Source of the DNA: Linanthus parryae
Taxonomy: Eukaryota; Streptophyta; Magnoliopsida; Ericales; Polemoniaceae
Length of the DNA: 64,000 nucleotides
Assembly (NCBI GenBank): GCA_023055425.1
Contig: JALGPY010000009.1
Coordinates: 54,374,616 to 54,438,615 of the forward strand
Reading direction: 5' to 3'
The translations under genes were made by a program, and so were the position numbers. This document shows positions 21,885 through 35,452 of the stretch, piece by piece; positions within the stretch are counted from its first letter, which is position 1; each line of letters begins with the position of its first letter. The notes under the pieces were generated by a model. That model was not told where the DNA came from. It ran no database searches and was given only the letters and a program-made list of their open reading frames with translations.

Positions 21885-24022
21885 TTCTCTTTCTATACTG
21901 GTGATGAGGAGCTCTTAGGTTCCGAGTTGGTGGAGAGATCTTCTAGACGGTTGCAGTCGTTTTATTGTTATGTTTGCTTGTAACGTCGGCCTTACTTTCT
22001 TGATTAAGGCTGAGACCGGTGCCCTCGCCGTCCCTACTCCTCGTACTTTTTCCTTACACTCATGGCCTCCCCATGAACCAATATTTTAGGGATTCTAATT
22101 ATATGTTGGTGGTCCATGTAGCTTTAGTTACCACAATGATTACGCATATTTTTCCATCAAAATAATTTTTGTGCACTTTTATTTTGGGCTGTAGTGCACC
22201 CCGCACACATTGGCGGGGTAAGTCGGTTCCTGATGCCCTATCAACGCATGGTCATACTCATCTTGCTTTCTAAAGTCTTGTGTATTATATCAACCTCCTC
22301 TCAGTTATCCGTTATGTGTGTAGGCAGAATGTATTAGACCTCATGCTATCAACCTCTATGATGTCTCTAATTTTTTTTTTTCTTAATCCAATTAAAAAAT
22401 TATGAAATGGAACCAACGTCACTAGTTTCTCAGCTTAGCGGATTCCAGTCAAGAAACTAGAATTTAATTAAGGGTAAGAGGACCTCATGCAGAGACTACA
22501 TTACTCTTCCACTGAACGAGATCTTCGAAACTAGAAACACGTCAACCTGGAAACTGTTAAAGTCGGAAAACAAAAGTATGATTGCATATTTGGTAATTCT
22601 AAGACGAGTCGATGTCAATACAAAGTATCATATACCAAATGTAAACTTTAACTAACTGTAATACGCAAAACCTTGATCACATAATATTGCAATCCAATTC
22701 GTCTCAAGAACATGCAAAACTGAAAAAGAAAATAATAAATATACCGTTCTTCATGGAATTGATCAGAGAAAATTTTCAGTATAAATTTGCAACCCCTTGA
22801 TCCTTTGTTTAAACCGAACTGGATAACAACGAACCTCCTCCTTTGGATTGGAACGGTAGTTCACGGACTCTCCTACTCTCACACGTTCAATAATCCTTGA
22901 ATCTTTTCGTTTACTAATAGAACTTTGTTGATTTTCGTCCATTATGAGAGGAGGATTCATGTCTCTATTTATTGATGAGAAAAATAGGGCCAAGTATAAT
23001 AAATAATTGAAAGCATTCAAGGATTATTGAACGAGAGAGAGTAGGAGAGTCCGTGAACTATCGTTCCAATCCAAAGGAGGAGGTTCGTTGTTATCCAGTT
23101 CGGTTTAAACAAAGGATCAAGGGGTTGCGAATTTATACTGAAAATTTTCTCTGATGAATTCCATGAAGAACGGTATATTTATTATTTTCTTTTTCAGTTT
23201 TGCATGTTCTTGAGACGAATTGGATTGCAATATTATGTGATCAAGGTTTTGCGTATTACAGTTAGTTAAAGTTTACATTTGGTATATGATACTTTGTATT
23301 GACATCGACTCGTCTTAGAATTACCAAATATGCAATCATACTTTGGTTTTCCAACTTGAACAATTTCCAAGTTGACCTGTTTCTAGTTTCGACGATCTCG
23401 TTCAGTGGAAGAGTAATGTAGTCTCTGCATGAGGTCATCTTACCCTTAATTAAAATCTAGCTTCTTGATTGGAATCCGCTAAGCTGAGAAACTAGTGACG
23501 TTGGTTCCATTTCATAATTTTTTAATTGGATTAAGAAAAAAAGAAAAATGGGAGACATCATAGAGGTTGATGGCATGAGGTCTAATACATTCTGCCGACA
23601 CACATAACGGATAACTGAGAGGAGGTTGATATAATACACAAGACTTTAGAAAGCAAGATGAGTATGACCATGCGTGGATAGGGCATCAGGAACCGACTTA
23701 CCCCGCCAATGTGTGCGGGGTGCACTACAGCCTAAAATAAAAGTGCACAAAAATTATGAAAAATATGCGTAATCATTGTGGTAACTAAAGCTACATGGAC
23801 CACCAACATATAATTAGAATCCCTAAAATATTGGTTCATGGGGAGGCCATGAGTGTATGGAAAAAGTACTGAGGAGTAGGGACGGCGAGGGCACCGGTCT
23901 CAGCCTTAATCAAGAAAGTAAGGCCGACGTTACAAGCAAACACAACAATACAACGACTGCAACCAACTAGAAGAACTCTCCACCACCTCGGAACCTAAGA
24001 GCTCCTCATCACCAGTATATAA
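21885..24022. repeat. FB-C foldback with arms of about 1 kb
   Basis: The left arm (21885-22916) and right arm (23009-24022) are inverted copies around a spacer of about 90 bp. Matching pairs include CCATGAACCAATATTTTAGG (left, 22072) with CCTAAAATATTGGTTCATGG (right, 23822), and GGCTGTAGTGCACCCC with its complement near 23715. Read by eye, the arms are very similar, so the foldback is recent or kept homogeneous. On the minus strand the spacer and left arm hold a small frame (22763-23020) starting MNPPLIMDENQQSSISK, also present as pieces in other FB-C copies. Confidence 0.85.
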
Positions 24023-25045
24023 AGGTTTAAAACCGATACATCAAATATCGATTTTTGAGTGTATAACTGCTATTAGGTCCTTCAGTTTCTTTTGTACTGT
24101 TGGGAGCATAAAACCGAGTCTCGAAGTCTCGGCTTCAAAGCTCAGAACCGATCCTCCAAGTACCGGTTTCCTAATGAGCCCATTTTAGTATTTTACTTGA
24201 TATTTCGATGATATTTGTTTTTGTGTGTGACCGAAATCAGATCAAATGGGTGAAAACCTGATAGGTTGTGCAGTAGAATGTATCTACATTGTAGCAGTCT
24301 CTTTTTGTATAGGAAGAGACTGCTATAATTTACCATAAAATAGATACATTTACTTCACGACCTATCAGATTTTCACTCATGTGGGCCTGTTTCGGCCAAA
24401 AGAAACAAAAATAATCCTCATCTCAAGTAAAATACCAAAATAGGCTCATTAAGAAACCGAGACTTGGAGAATCAGTTTTGAGCTTTGAAACCAATACTTC
24501 AAGTCTCGATTTTATCCTCTCAACAATCCAAAAGATTTTAAGAGACCTAATAGCGGTTATACACTGAAAAACTGATATTTGATGTATCGGTCTTAAACCT
24601 TTATATATAAACCCTAAGCCTCTTTTCTTGTTCCACGACTCCCCTCGTTACCTCCCTCTGTTTTTTGTAATGGCAGCAAAAAATTCCGGTGAATTTACAC
24701 TCAGAACGAAGGTATCTCTTTCTATCTCTCCGAAATCCTCATATGCAGTTATTTGGTTTTGCAATCTCTCTCTCTCCATATCCGTCTTTCCCTCCAAGGG
24801 ATTTGGTTTTGCAATGTACATGGTCTGTAAATAAGCTAATCCAGATAGCTGGGGCTGTGTGGAAATTAAAACTGATAGCTGGGGTTGTTGGGAGGATGAG
24901 ACCGAGACTTGGAGCTTCGGTTTTATGGCATGAAACCCATTCTCCAAGTCTCGGTTTCTAAACGAGCCTATTTCGGTAGTTTGCCCAAGATGGGGATTAT
25001 TTCTTGGTTTTTCCTCCCAAACAGGTTTAGATGGGTGACATTCTT
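24023..25045. repeat. FB-A foldback, second copy (left arm short)
   Basis: The left arm begins at 24025 (TAAAACCGATACATCAAATA) and the right arm ends near 25045. The centre is GTCTCTTTTTGTATAGGAAGAGAC (24297-24321), itself a hairpin. The inner 290 bases are inverted copies; beyond them only the right arm continues, because the left side is fused to the FB-C arm. The right arm carries the telo-box and first-exon module. Confidence 0.75.
24609..24717 (+). promoter_or_regulatory. Telo-box plus first-exon module on the FB-A arm
   Basis: TATATATAAACCCTAAGCC (TATA-like box plus telo-box) is followed about 60 bases later by ATG (24670), 14 open codons beginning MAAKNSG, and GTATCT as a donor-like site at 24712. 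Similar plus-strand modules are at 44385-44486 and 50645-50756. Minus-strand counterparts with ACG in place of ATG are near 20165-20245, 21745-21850 and 43740-43830, and a plus-strand ACG copy is at 48838. The layout is that of a plant gene promoter with its first exon. The downstream gene is not recognised. Confidence 0.5.
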
Positions 25046-27100
<2,055 letters not shown>

Positions 27101-27342
27101 CAAGTTGATAGGAGACGAGATGGTAACTTTCTTCTACTATTATATTGTTGTACTCTCAAAAGAAAGTATATCAACATCAGAAACTTCATAGGGAAAAAAC
27201 TAATTTCTCAATCTATGGACATATTTATATGCCTTTGACATCACAGTTTACCTAGCTTATTTCATATTATACCAGGGCTTCCATCCTCTTCTTTATTTTA
27301 TGTTTAAATTACCAATATCATTCTTATAATCAACTATAGGGA
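27101..27342. other. No gene seen
   Basis: AT-rich part of unit Z, matched at 56441-56686. Confidence 0.5.
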
Positions 27343-28015
27343 TTTTTTTTTGAGGGAAAAAATATCATTAAAGAAGGGTAGTCACACCCGAAAGATCAGA
27401 CTGAAATACATCGGTTGCCCAACTTGGAACATAAGAATAAAAGGACATATCATCTTCGTGTAAGCCTTTTTTGGCGAAATAGTGGGCTAACTGATTTCCA
27501 TCCCTAGCAACGAAAGAGAATTCCACCCTCTCGAAAGCTTTAATCCTTTTCGCACAACCTTGCAGGGCGTTTTTTAGATCCGAGAGTGAGTCCGCCGCCT
27601 TTATTCTTCCTGCGATACCCTCCTTGAGCAAATTGACGGCATTCATACAGTCAGATTCAATAATAATATCAGGTAGGTGAAGCTCTGTTGCAAGATTCAA
27701 ACCTAACTCGATTGCCCTGACCTCAGCCACCAGGGGCGATCTTTGCCTGCGTATTCTGCACCATATTCCAGCTCGAAACATGCCCGTATCACCCCTGACA
27801 CAGATACCCAAACCAGTGGCAACCTCATTTTCACCCCAAGCCGCATCAGTATTGATCTTGTATCGTCCCGACGGCAGAATTTTCCACTTCCCATTATCAG
27901 TAGGTTGTGCCCCTATGCCTTCACTAAATAGCCCACACAGAGCAGCCTCTTTGAACCAATTTATGTAGTCGATACCAAAGCGCGCCACCGGCAAGGAGTT
28001 ATGCCACAATCTCCA
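27343..28015 (-). pseudogene. 5'-truncated LINE copy with intact RNase H frame
   Basis: The minus strand (27368-28009) encodes 213 codons without a stop and ends with a short 3' UTR and an A-tract (27345-27353 on the complementary strand). The frame contains INTDAAWGENEVATGLGICV, then LVAEVRAIELGL, ESDCMNAVNLL and ARDGNQLAHYFA. These provide the acidic residues and the N-x-x-A-H motif of the RVT_3-type RNase H of plant LINEs. Nothing upstream of the RNase H is present, so it is a 5'-truncated insertion. The methionine start is fortuitous. The 3' part of the same insertion is at 56687-56885, so the LINE entered before that duplication. A clear target duplication was not found. Confidence 0.8.
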
Positions 28016-29177
28016 GACTAGTTGAAGTCCTGAGCTTACTACTCAAAAGGAGAAGGGATGTTACAACAGGGACGACCAAAGTCAACGAAATGGTCAAATT
28101 TCTGAGTGGGTAAATGTCAATGGCCTTGCAATTGCAAGATGGGCTCCTTTTGCTTATGGCAAATAATTTATTGATTCACTGCAGGAAATGGAGTTAAGGG
28201 AAGTAGTGAGGACAATGAAGAAACAGAAAAATATTATCAAATAATTTATATTTGATTATGAAGTTGATAAGTTGTCCCTTTACTCTTATCTTTATCATTT
28301 TTCTCTTTTGTTTCTTATATTAGGAAACTTACAAAAGATATCAGGTGGAAACTCTCTTGCAGCTCCAGCAAAAGGAGTCAACTTGCAAGCTCAATTTCTG
28401 ATGCAGAGGTGAATTTCGAAGTTATAGTGCGAGAATACTTTGTAAAGTTCATGTTGTAACTTTTGTTTTTTTAATAATAATAATAATTATTATTTTTATT
28501 CTATATATATTTTTTTTTTATTTTTTTAATTCTTTATGATCAGAGTAGCAAGGACTCTTCTTGTGATTCTACTCCAATGCTTCAGCATTCACTATTCAGT
28601 ACCTGCTGAATTTGCTGAAGTTGAACAGATTCTCTTACTTCACTTGGTCTTTGAGTTAGTTGAAAATCACAATTCACTTTATCTTTGAGCAACTCAAAGA
28701 TTTATTCTTATTGATATGGCTTCTCAACTAACAGAAATTGTGGCAACTTTAACAGGGGCAAGAGTCTCTTGTTGACATTTTAAGGACTAGGATCGATCTT
28801 CAGCAAGCTCCGTTACTCATGGTTTTCGATCTGAGACTCCTCAAGTCCTTGGGGAAAGCACCCTTATAGTAAGATGTTTATTCTTGGTAGTTAGGGTTAT
28901 GTTCTATGAATCAACTGGGTTTCATGAAATCCAAAATTACAGGATTTATTGTTTTAGTGACTTGATCGCATTCCCGAAGGATTATGAGGAAGCATGAGCT
29001 CGAATATCAACCGAGTGGATTGGTTGCTGATAGTAATTATTCTGTTTCAGGTGTTCAAGTAGTAAGTTCACAGGTACGCACTTTTCTTATTGTTGAAAAG
29101 AAGAAGCTTCCAATTTTTTTGGTTGAGTATCTTCCAGGTATACTTTTAGACTCCATTAATTGGATTCTTGCCATTAA
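28016..29177 (+). repeat. Unit Z copy 1, right half with PMD-like coiled-coil remnants
   Basis: Collinear with 45833-46800. A block at 28060-28160 reads SEWVNVNGLAIARWAPFAYG. A later exon-like block (28330-28420) repeats SSSKRSQL, similar to the 8829 exon. The block at 28540-28830 contains a remnant reading LIDMASQLTEIVATLTGAR in one frame, homologous to the coiled-coil exon of unit X (LIDMACQLPDFVTELQKRE at 30961-31017). Multiple stops and shifts are present, so this is an old relative of the unit X gene. Confidence 0.5.
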
Positions 29178-30160
29178 TTGGGTAGGTACTAGGTAGTGTA
29201 TATTTAACAAAATATGAGGTTGGTACAAATAAGTCCTTAAAGGGGTGCCTTCAAGTCAAGCTAATAAATTGTCTCATCAGAATGAAAGGGATACATCGAA
29301 GCCCCGTCATTATCAGAAAACCCTTAGTATCAATACCAAAATGAACTCTTTAGATGCACTAGATTCGGTTGAAGGAATGTACATTGGTTTATCGTACAGA
29401 GACTCTTTAGATATATCCACTAAATTTCATGGTTTTGCTTCTTCTGGTTAAACTGTATTTGTGTCACAGAGAGTTCTCCACAGAAGCAAAAGGGTGAATT
29501 AGCTTGATACTGGCAGTAGCAAGACTGCAGTACAGAATTCGAACAATTAAATAGAGTAACTTCCACTTCACCAAATTTTGACTCTTCATTTCAAGACCTA
29601 AAGTCTAATGATAAACATCTAATAATCTCAGAAACTGTAATTGTTCTTTGGCAACGTAGGATTCTATAGAATTATTATGAAAGTAAGAGTTCAAAACAAC
29701 TCCAGGAGTAGGTTGAAACCAAACTTAAGAGCAAGCCACGATCACAGATACAAAAGATAACCGCTGTGGCCATATCTCAGGTTCACATGCAACCTAATAC
29801 AACCAGGAATAGAAAAGAAAATAAAATCAAAACGGAGCTAAAAAATCAGCAAAACGAAGTACCAGCCCCGAGTCATTGACATAGAGCTGAAATGGGCATC
29901 ATGTTAGCCTTGTGCAGCAACAGATTAACGTCAGCAACCAACTACTTCACAAAGTTGAGAATTCTCGTAAGAGAAATTTTGCAGAAATACCAAGCTGTTT
30001 CCATAGAACTAATAGCAACCATATTTGAGAGTGATGCGGTCGTAGCACTCTCCCATTTCTCTGTTAATGTCTAGCATTCAGCTGATCCCTCCGTTTGATT
30101 ATTTCTTCTTTCTTGGTTAGGCATTCTTAGAGGCGCCTCGGAACTCTTGTTCTTCCCCAT

Positions 30161-30610
30161 CTAGGCCATCAATCTCCTTCTGAGCTCATCAGCCTCTAAC
30201 TGCTTCATCTTGGAGAGTTCTAGACATTCCTCAAGATTGGTTATAGTCTTTTTAAGATTACCAAGAAGCGCTTCCCTCGTTTGAAGTTCAGTCACTAAAT
30301 AAGGAAGTTTAGAAGCCATATCGAGTAGAACGTCTCTCTCGGGTTGCTCCAATATATTGAGATTTTCGGTAAAGTCATATACTAAGCCAGCGAAGTCAGC
30401 AATTTGTTTATGAGAGAAGTCCTTCAAGCTCACATTCAACAAATTGAGGATCTTCTGGATTACTGCTTTAGCCTGAGGAGAAACTGAGTGAAGATTGCTG
30501 GTGCTGGATGACAATGCTGAAGCAGTAGACTTGAATCTGTTCGCCAGAATGCACAGAGACACACATGATGACAAGTCCCTTCGACTCTGAAACAACAAAA
30601 ACAAAATCAA
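30161..30610 (-). pseudogene. Coiled-coil C-terminal exon, copy 2 left arm
   Basis: 149 codons nearly identical to the minus-strand exon at 5879-6373 (SRRDLSSCVSLCILANRFKS, then LNVSLKDFSHKQIADFAGLV). A one-base loss at about 30186 (TGAGCTCATC against TGAGCTTCATC) changes the frame, so the last part reads ELRRRLMA instead of EAQKEIDGLDGEE. The two copies are broken at different places, so they decayed independently after duplication or were already unselected. Confidence 0.6.
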
Positions 30611-30709
30611 AATTAAAATACACGTATTGGTATTAATCTATAGAAAATGACAGTTTCTCTAGATTAGTATCCATCCGTGTGTTCTGATTTTGTCATTTTT
30701 CCGTAGGCA

Positions 30710-31227
30710 GATGGATTCGTCATTACGTGTTTCTCAGGGCAACTTCGGAGAAGAGATTCGAGTCTACTGCTTTAGCATTTTCATTCAGCACCATGCATCT
30801 TCACTCCGTTTCTCCTCAGGCTGAAGCAGTAATCTAGAACCTCCTCAGTTTGTTGAATTTTAGGTTGAAGGACTTCTCTCAGAAACAAATTTCTGACTTT
30901 GCTGGTTAGTCAATGACTTAAAACGAAAATCCCAATATTTTGGAGCAACCCAAGAGGAGCATTCTTATCGATATGGCTTGTCAGCTTCCTGATTTCGTAA
31001 CTGAACTTCAGAAGAGGGAAAAGCTTCTTGGTGATATTGAAAAGACTAAAATCAATCTTGAGCAAGTTTCAGAACTCTCCAAGATGAAAAAGTTAGAGGC
31101 TAATGAAGTTCAAAAGGAAATTGATGATCTAGATGAGGAAGAACAAGAGTTAATGAACGGCCTCCATGAATGCCGAACCAAGAAAGAAGTAATCAAACAA
31201 AGGGATCCGCTGAATGCTAGGCATTAA
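30710..31227 (+). pseudogene. Coiled-coil exon, copy 2 right arm
   Basis: The second half (30940-31227) is open for 95 codons: LIDMACQLPDFVTELQKREK, KTKINLEQVSELSKMKKLEA, then EEQELMNGLHECRTKKEVIK, ending with TAA at 31225. The first half (30745-30935) is homologous to ANRFKSTASALSFSTS but holds stops. It is the best preserved copy of the end of this protein. The residue pattern is strongly heptad-like and charged. Confidence 0.6.
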
Positions 31228-32335
31228 CGGAGAAATGGGAGAGTGCTACGACGGCAACACACTCAAATATGGTTGCTATGAGTTCTATGTAAACAACTTG
31301 GTATTTCTGCAAAAAATCCCTAGCTAGAATTCTAAACTTTGTGAAGTAGTTGGTTGCTGATGTTAATCTCTTGCTGCCCAAAGCTAACTTGATGCACATT
31401 TCAGCTATGACTTGATGCGGGTGCTTCATTTTGCTAATATTATAGCTCTGTTTTGATTTTCTTTTCGCTTCCTGGTTCTGTTAGGTTCATGTGAACCATC
31501 GATGTGTCTTCAGCGGTGATCGTTTGTATCTGCGATTGTGGCTTGTTCTGGGGTTTGGTTTCGACCTACTCCTGGACTTGTGTTGAACTCTTACTTTGAT
31601 AAGAGTTCTATGGATGTTATCCTATGTTGCAAAAGAACAATTTCCTTCTTTTTATACAGTGAGTCATTAGACTTCAGGTCATGAAATGAAGAGTCAAAAC
31701 TCGGTGAAATGAGAAGTTGCTCTCTTTTGTTGTTGGAATTCTGCACTGCAGTCTTGCTATTGCTGATCTCAAAATATTTCACCCTTTTGCTTCTATGGAG
31801 AACTCTCTGTGACCCAAATATAGTTTTCCCAGAAGAAGCCAAACCATGAAATTTGTGGATGCAGGTTTTAATTGGTATATTGATATTCTTTTGTAGGTAA
31901 AGTTATTTGTCTATGCAGAATATGCTGTGATCTGAAGGTGTGATTGACCAGAGGCTGGGATTACTATTCGTCATACTGACAAAATCGACGACTATAAAAA
32001 TAGATTAGTATAAAATTCTTAGAAGATAAGGAGCAAATGCTAGCTTTTTCCCTAGATAAAGGTGAATGGCCATGGTTTTGATCTCCTGAACCACCTTTTG
32101 ATATTAGAGAAACAAGAATCTTGACAAAAAGCTCAAAAGAATGTTCTTCCTAATAAGGGTCTCCAATCCAGCAAGGCAATTCTAGGTGGTTTGGTCATGG
32201 TTCAAGACATTAGGGGAAACTTTGAAACGGGGATCTCCTTCTGCGTGTGTCAATTTGCATTAATCACTTTACCATCTAAAAGGGTAAATTTCGGACGAAT
32301 ACCAGGGCTCAGGGCCAGCGGCCAGCCTAGTTGAA

Positions 32336-33350
32336 TTGACTGATCTTACTTCTGAAGAGTACATTTGCAACAGGGACGACCAGCAAAACATCCCAGCAAA
32401 TGTGGACCTCTTCTGGTACTGGCACTATTTACTTTCTAATGTTGTTTTTGACAAGTCGATTCCTTACTTTATCCTCAATAAATGTGTGTTTACTTATATT
32501 AGGCAAACTTGCAAGAGACGGCAGGCGGAAACTCTCCCGCAGCTCCAGCAAAAGGAGTCCAAGTTGCAAGCACTTCTAATGCTGTCGAGGTTGATTTCAG
32601 AAATCAGAACACATTTTTGAAATTAATATATAATGTTGTGTTTGGATGATGAATTTCTAAACAACTTGGAATTTTAAAATGATGCTGGAACTCTCCTGCA
32701 GCTCCAGCAAAAGGAGTCCAAGTTGCAACCACTTCTGATGCTGTTGAGATAAATTTCAGAAATCAGAAAAAAATTTACGAAATTAATATATAATGTTGTG
32801 TTTGGATGATGAATTTCTAAACAACTTGGAATTTTAAAATGATGGAGAAGATAGAGATAGAGTTAATTTTCCTAATAAATGGTGCATAATTCTTTAGGTA
32901 CAAGGCATAGAATGGACATCCTAACTCTCTGTCACTCTCCGCTAGTCACGATGGTGGTATTGGGTATTTGCCAAAGTTCAAGCTAGTAAGTTGGTAATAT
33001 GCGATAACCACAGGGGTGGTTTGTGCCATCTTCCCAAGTTTTATGAAATTCCATGTTTTCATTCTGCATCCAAACACACCATTACTGTACACATATTTTG
33101 ATTTTTGCTATTTTTTCAGAGTCGAAGGGACTTGGTCATTACTTGTGTCTTTGCCCATTCTGGCGAAGAGAATTGAATACATCACTTCAGCATTTTCATT
33201 CAGCACCAGTTGTCTTCAGTCACTTTCTCCTCAGGAGGCTAAAGCTGTAATCCAGAACCTGTTGAATTTGCTGGAACGTCATTTGAAAGAGTTTCCTAAA
33301 GAACACGAGCTAAGGAGGCGCTTCCAAGAATGCCGAACCAAGAAATAAGA
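32336..33350 (+). pseudogene. PMD-like gene downstream exons, copy 2
   Basis: Exon-like blocks at 32500-32590 (ETLPQLQQKESKLQALLML in one frame, NSPAAPAKGVQVASTSNAVE in another) and 33120-33348 (LPILAKRIEYITSAFSFSTS, then QSLSPQEAKAVIQNLLNLLE). The second block is cleaner here than at 9275. A stop after ECRTKK (33346) comes from a three-base difference (AAATAAGAA against AAAGAAAG). An internal partial duplication of about 135 bases, 32590-32760, repeats the first block. Confidence 0.5.
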
Positions 33351-34066
33351 AGTAATCAAACAAAGGGATCAGCTGTATGCTGAGAGTTCTGAGCTCTGGA
33401 TGCATTGCCAGAAAACGAAGAAGTAATCAAGATTGTCCATTGTGGTTCTCTTTTGGTCTTTCGTATCCTGAGATTGTGGCCTGTTCTTGGATTGGAACTC
33501 TTATTCCGACCTAATTCCATGGAAGTTTTCATCTGTGGCAAAAGAACTCTTACTCAAATATAGATTGTCCAGAAGAACCAAAGGCATGTTATTTAGTTGG
33601 ATTGAGGTTTGATTGGGTATAGTGATGTTCTTGTATTTGGAAATTCATTCATTTATCAAGGAAATGCTATTGAGTGTCATCTGAAGTTGGAATTAGCAAC
33701 TGTTTAAGGACTTTTATGCCCAGGTTCACCACCGGGTTCTAAGACCGGGGCACCTGGTTTCTAGTTAGATTGTACAAGTATATTAGTTTGATTTGTACTA
33801 TGATGTTTTATGTACATAGTAAAAGAAAAACCAAAATGTCAAATCTTTAGTAATTTCTATAAATTTCTAATTTACTTTTAGGGGTGGTCTTTTTATGGTA
33901 GGTTTAGTTTTACCATGGATGGAGCCAGGAAGCTGAACACAACATGGAACTATGTAATGAAACCGAAATCGCATGGGCGCTAAGACACGATTCAAAGTGT
34001 ATCTCGTGCACTTTTACAGTTCTTGTAATGGCACTCGGAATAAGTTTATGCGAAATATGAGTCAAA
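33351..34066. other. 3' flank of unit X copy 2
   Basis: Non-coding, collinear with 9490-10136, with a unique GC-rich patch CCGGGTTCTAAGACCGGGGC (33730-33749). No gene seen. Confidence 0.5.
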
Positions 34067-35040
34067 TCTATATATACTATTTGAGAATGTCCTCTTCAAC
34101 TTTGTTTGAGAAATTGTCACGTGGCATATTCAATTATTTAATGTAATAGCTAAAATCTAAAACATTGGCGCTGAACTTAAAATTAAAAAGTTGGCGCTCA
34201 AGTTAGAATTTAAAATTGGAATGGCATTGATATGTGGTTGGAATGAAAAACAGTATACCAAAGAATCAATTTTGCCTCTCTACATTGCTTGGTTACCATA
34301 TACGTAATACTCAATTTAGAAAGTGCGAACCGTAAATTCCTTGAAAGGTTGAAAAAATAAGTAAGTCAAAAGAAATCATTTGGTAAATAAATTGGAATGG
34401 AATTATTATGTGTTTGGAATGGAAACAATGTGAGAAATAATCAATTCGCCTCTCAAAACTGATTGGTCACAATAAACGTAGTACTGAATTTAGAAAGTGT
34501 CAATTGATTCGGCTAAATAAATCAATAACTATTATTGTAAATTTTTTGGATGTATAAACGACATCAATGTAGTTCATTATAAATTGATTCTTCTCAATAC
34601 TAAAATCTTTGTACTTCTCTTGCACAATGTTTCCTCATGCTCTCTCCTCTCTCTGGCAGTGATGGACGAAATGCAAGAAAGCAGAGACTGTTTCAAGTTA
34701 ATTGGCGTGGCCGGTAAGAAAAAATTTAAAGGAACGAAGATACGCCCGCAGATCCGTTTAGTTTTCTGAAAATCGTCTTATCATCGTTAATTTTGTTCCA
34801 TTTGTTTCATCATTCATCTTTTGGAAATCACTTATTTGTTTCGTATGTCAGTTTATATCGTCTACAATCGTATGATTTCATCTTCCACCTGAATTCTGAA
34901 ACATTTACTATTCTAGCTATATAACTGTGATTAGTTTTATCTTTCGATGAACAACATGGCTGATATTGACCCCAAAAAGCGATAGAATTATCATCTGAGC
35001 ACGGTTAGTGTTTTTACAGGAAGTCTCTAGCTAACCTTCG

Positions 35041-35118
35041 TGCAAGAGATATTTATTAACATCGAGCCTGTTTTACTAGACTGAAAATAGGATCGATGTT
35101 AAGAAAAGATCTCTTGCG
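35041..35118. repeat. Imperfect hairpin, miRNA-precursor-like
   Basis: TGCAAGAGATATTTATTAAC and the following ATCGAGCCTGTTTT pair with AAAATAGGATCGATGTTAAG and AAAAGATCTCTTGC across a loop of about nine bases. The stem has about 34 positions with a few mismatches. It lies within the Helitron. Processing is not shown by sequence alone. Confidence 0.5.
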
Positions 35119-35325
35119 AGAATTTCAGATTTTGTGTGAGTTCGTTTATTCAGAGATTTTAGTTTAGTTCGATAATCAAAAATCTAGAATCTAAAATTTT
35201 AGTTTAGTCCGATAATGGGAAATCCCGAATCTGAAAATAGTATAAGTGAAAACAAATGTAGTAGATTGGTCCCAAGAGAGATTGATTTACTCAATAAATG
35301 GAATCCACCCGAAATTTAAAACCAG

Positions 35326-35452
35326 TAAAAGGTATAATAAGAACCAATCAAACATTCTTCCAAAGAAAGAAAATGCATTCATCACGGATTAAAAAATATC
35401 ACGAATTCAATAATTTCTCAGTTTGGTTCTTATTATACCTTTTTTCTAAAAA
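35326..35452. repeat. Small foldback with about 20-bp arms
   Basis: AAAAGGTATAATAAGAACCA (left) and TGGTTCTTATTATACCTTTT (right, 35424-35443) are perfect inverted repeats flanking about 80 bases of AT-rich DNA inside the Helitron. It may be a MITE-like element captured or inserted there; target duplications are unclear. Confidence 0.6.

Larger units (their letters stand above)
29405..31875. repeat. Long inverted repeat inside unit X (copy 2)
   Basis: The arms are about 29405-30640 and 30646-31875, with the same central hairpin as copy 1 (near 30635-30665). The coiled-coil exon is on the minus strand in the left arm and on the plus strand in the right arm. On the right arm, the minus strand at 31591-31842 is open for 83 codons starting MASSGKTIFGSQRVLHRSKR; its left-arm counterpart (29440-29580) is broken by stops. 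Confidence 0.8.
29178..34066. repeat. Unit X copy 2
   Basis: Collinear with 4940-10136. It includes the end of unit T (29178-29580), the long inverted repeat (29405-31875), the PMD-gene downstream exons (32336-33350) and the shared 3' flank. Relative to copy 1 it lacks the PMD motif region around 7980-8690, replaced by a short join near 32280-32390, and has gained about 60 bases at 33705-33765. Confidence 0.8.

Noticed and set aside
22763..23020. 85-codon minus-strand frame MNPPLIMDENQQ... in FB-C
   Set aside because: Related frames exist in other FB-C copies but end at different places; it is too short and variable to call a gene. Kept only as part of the fusion observation at 2560-2680.
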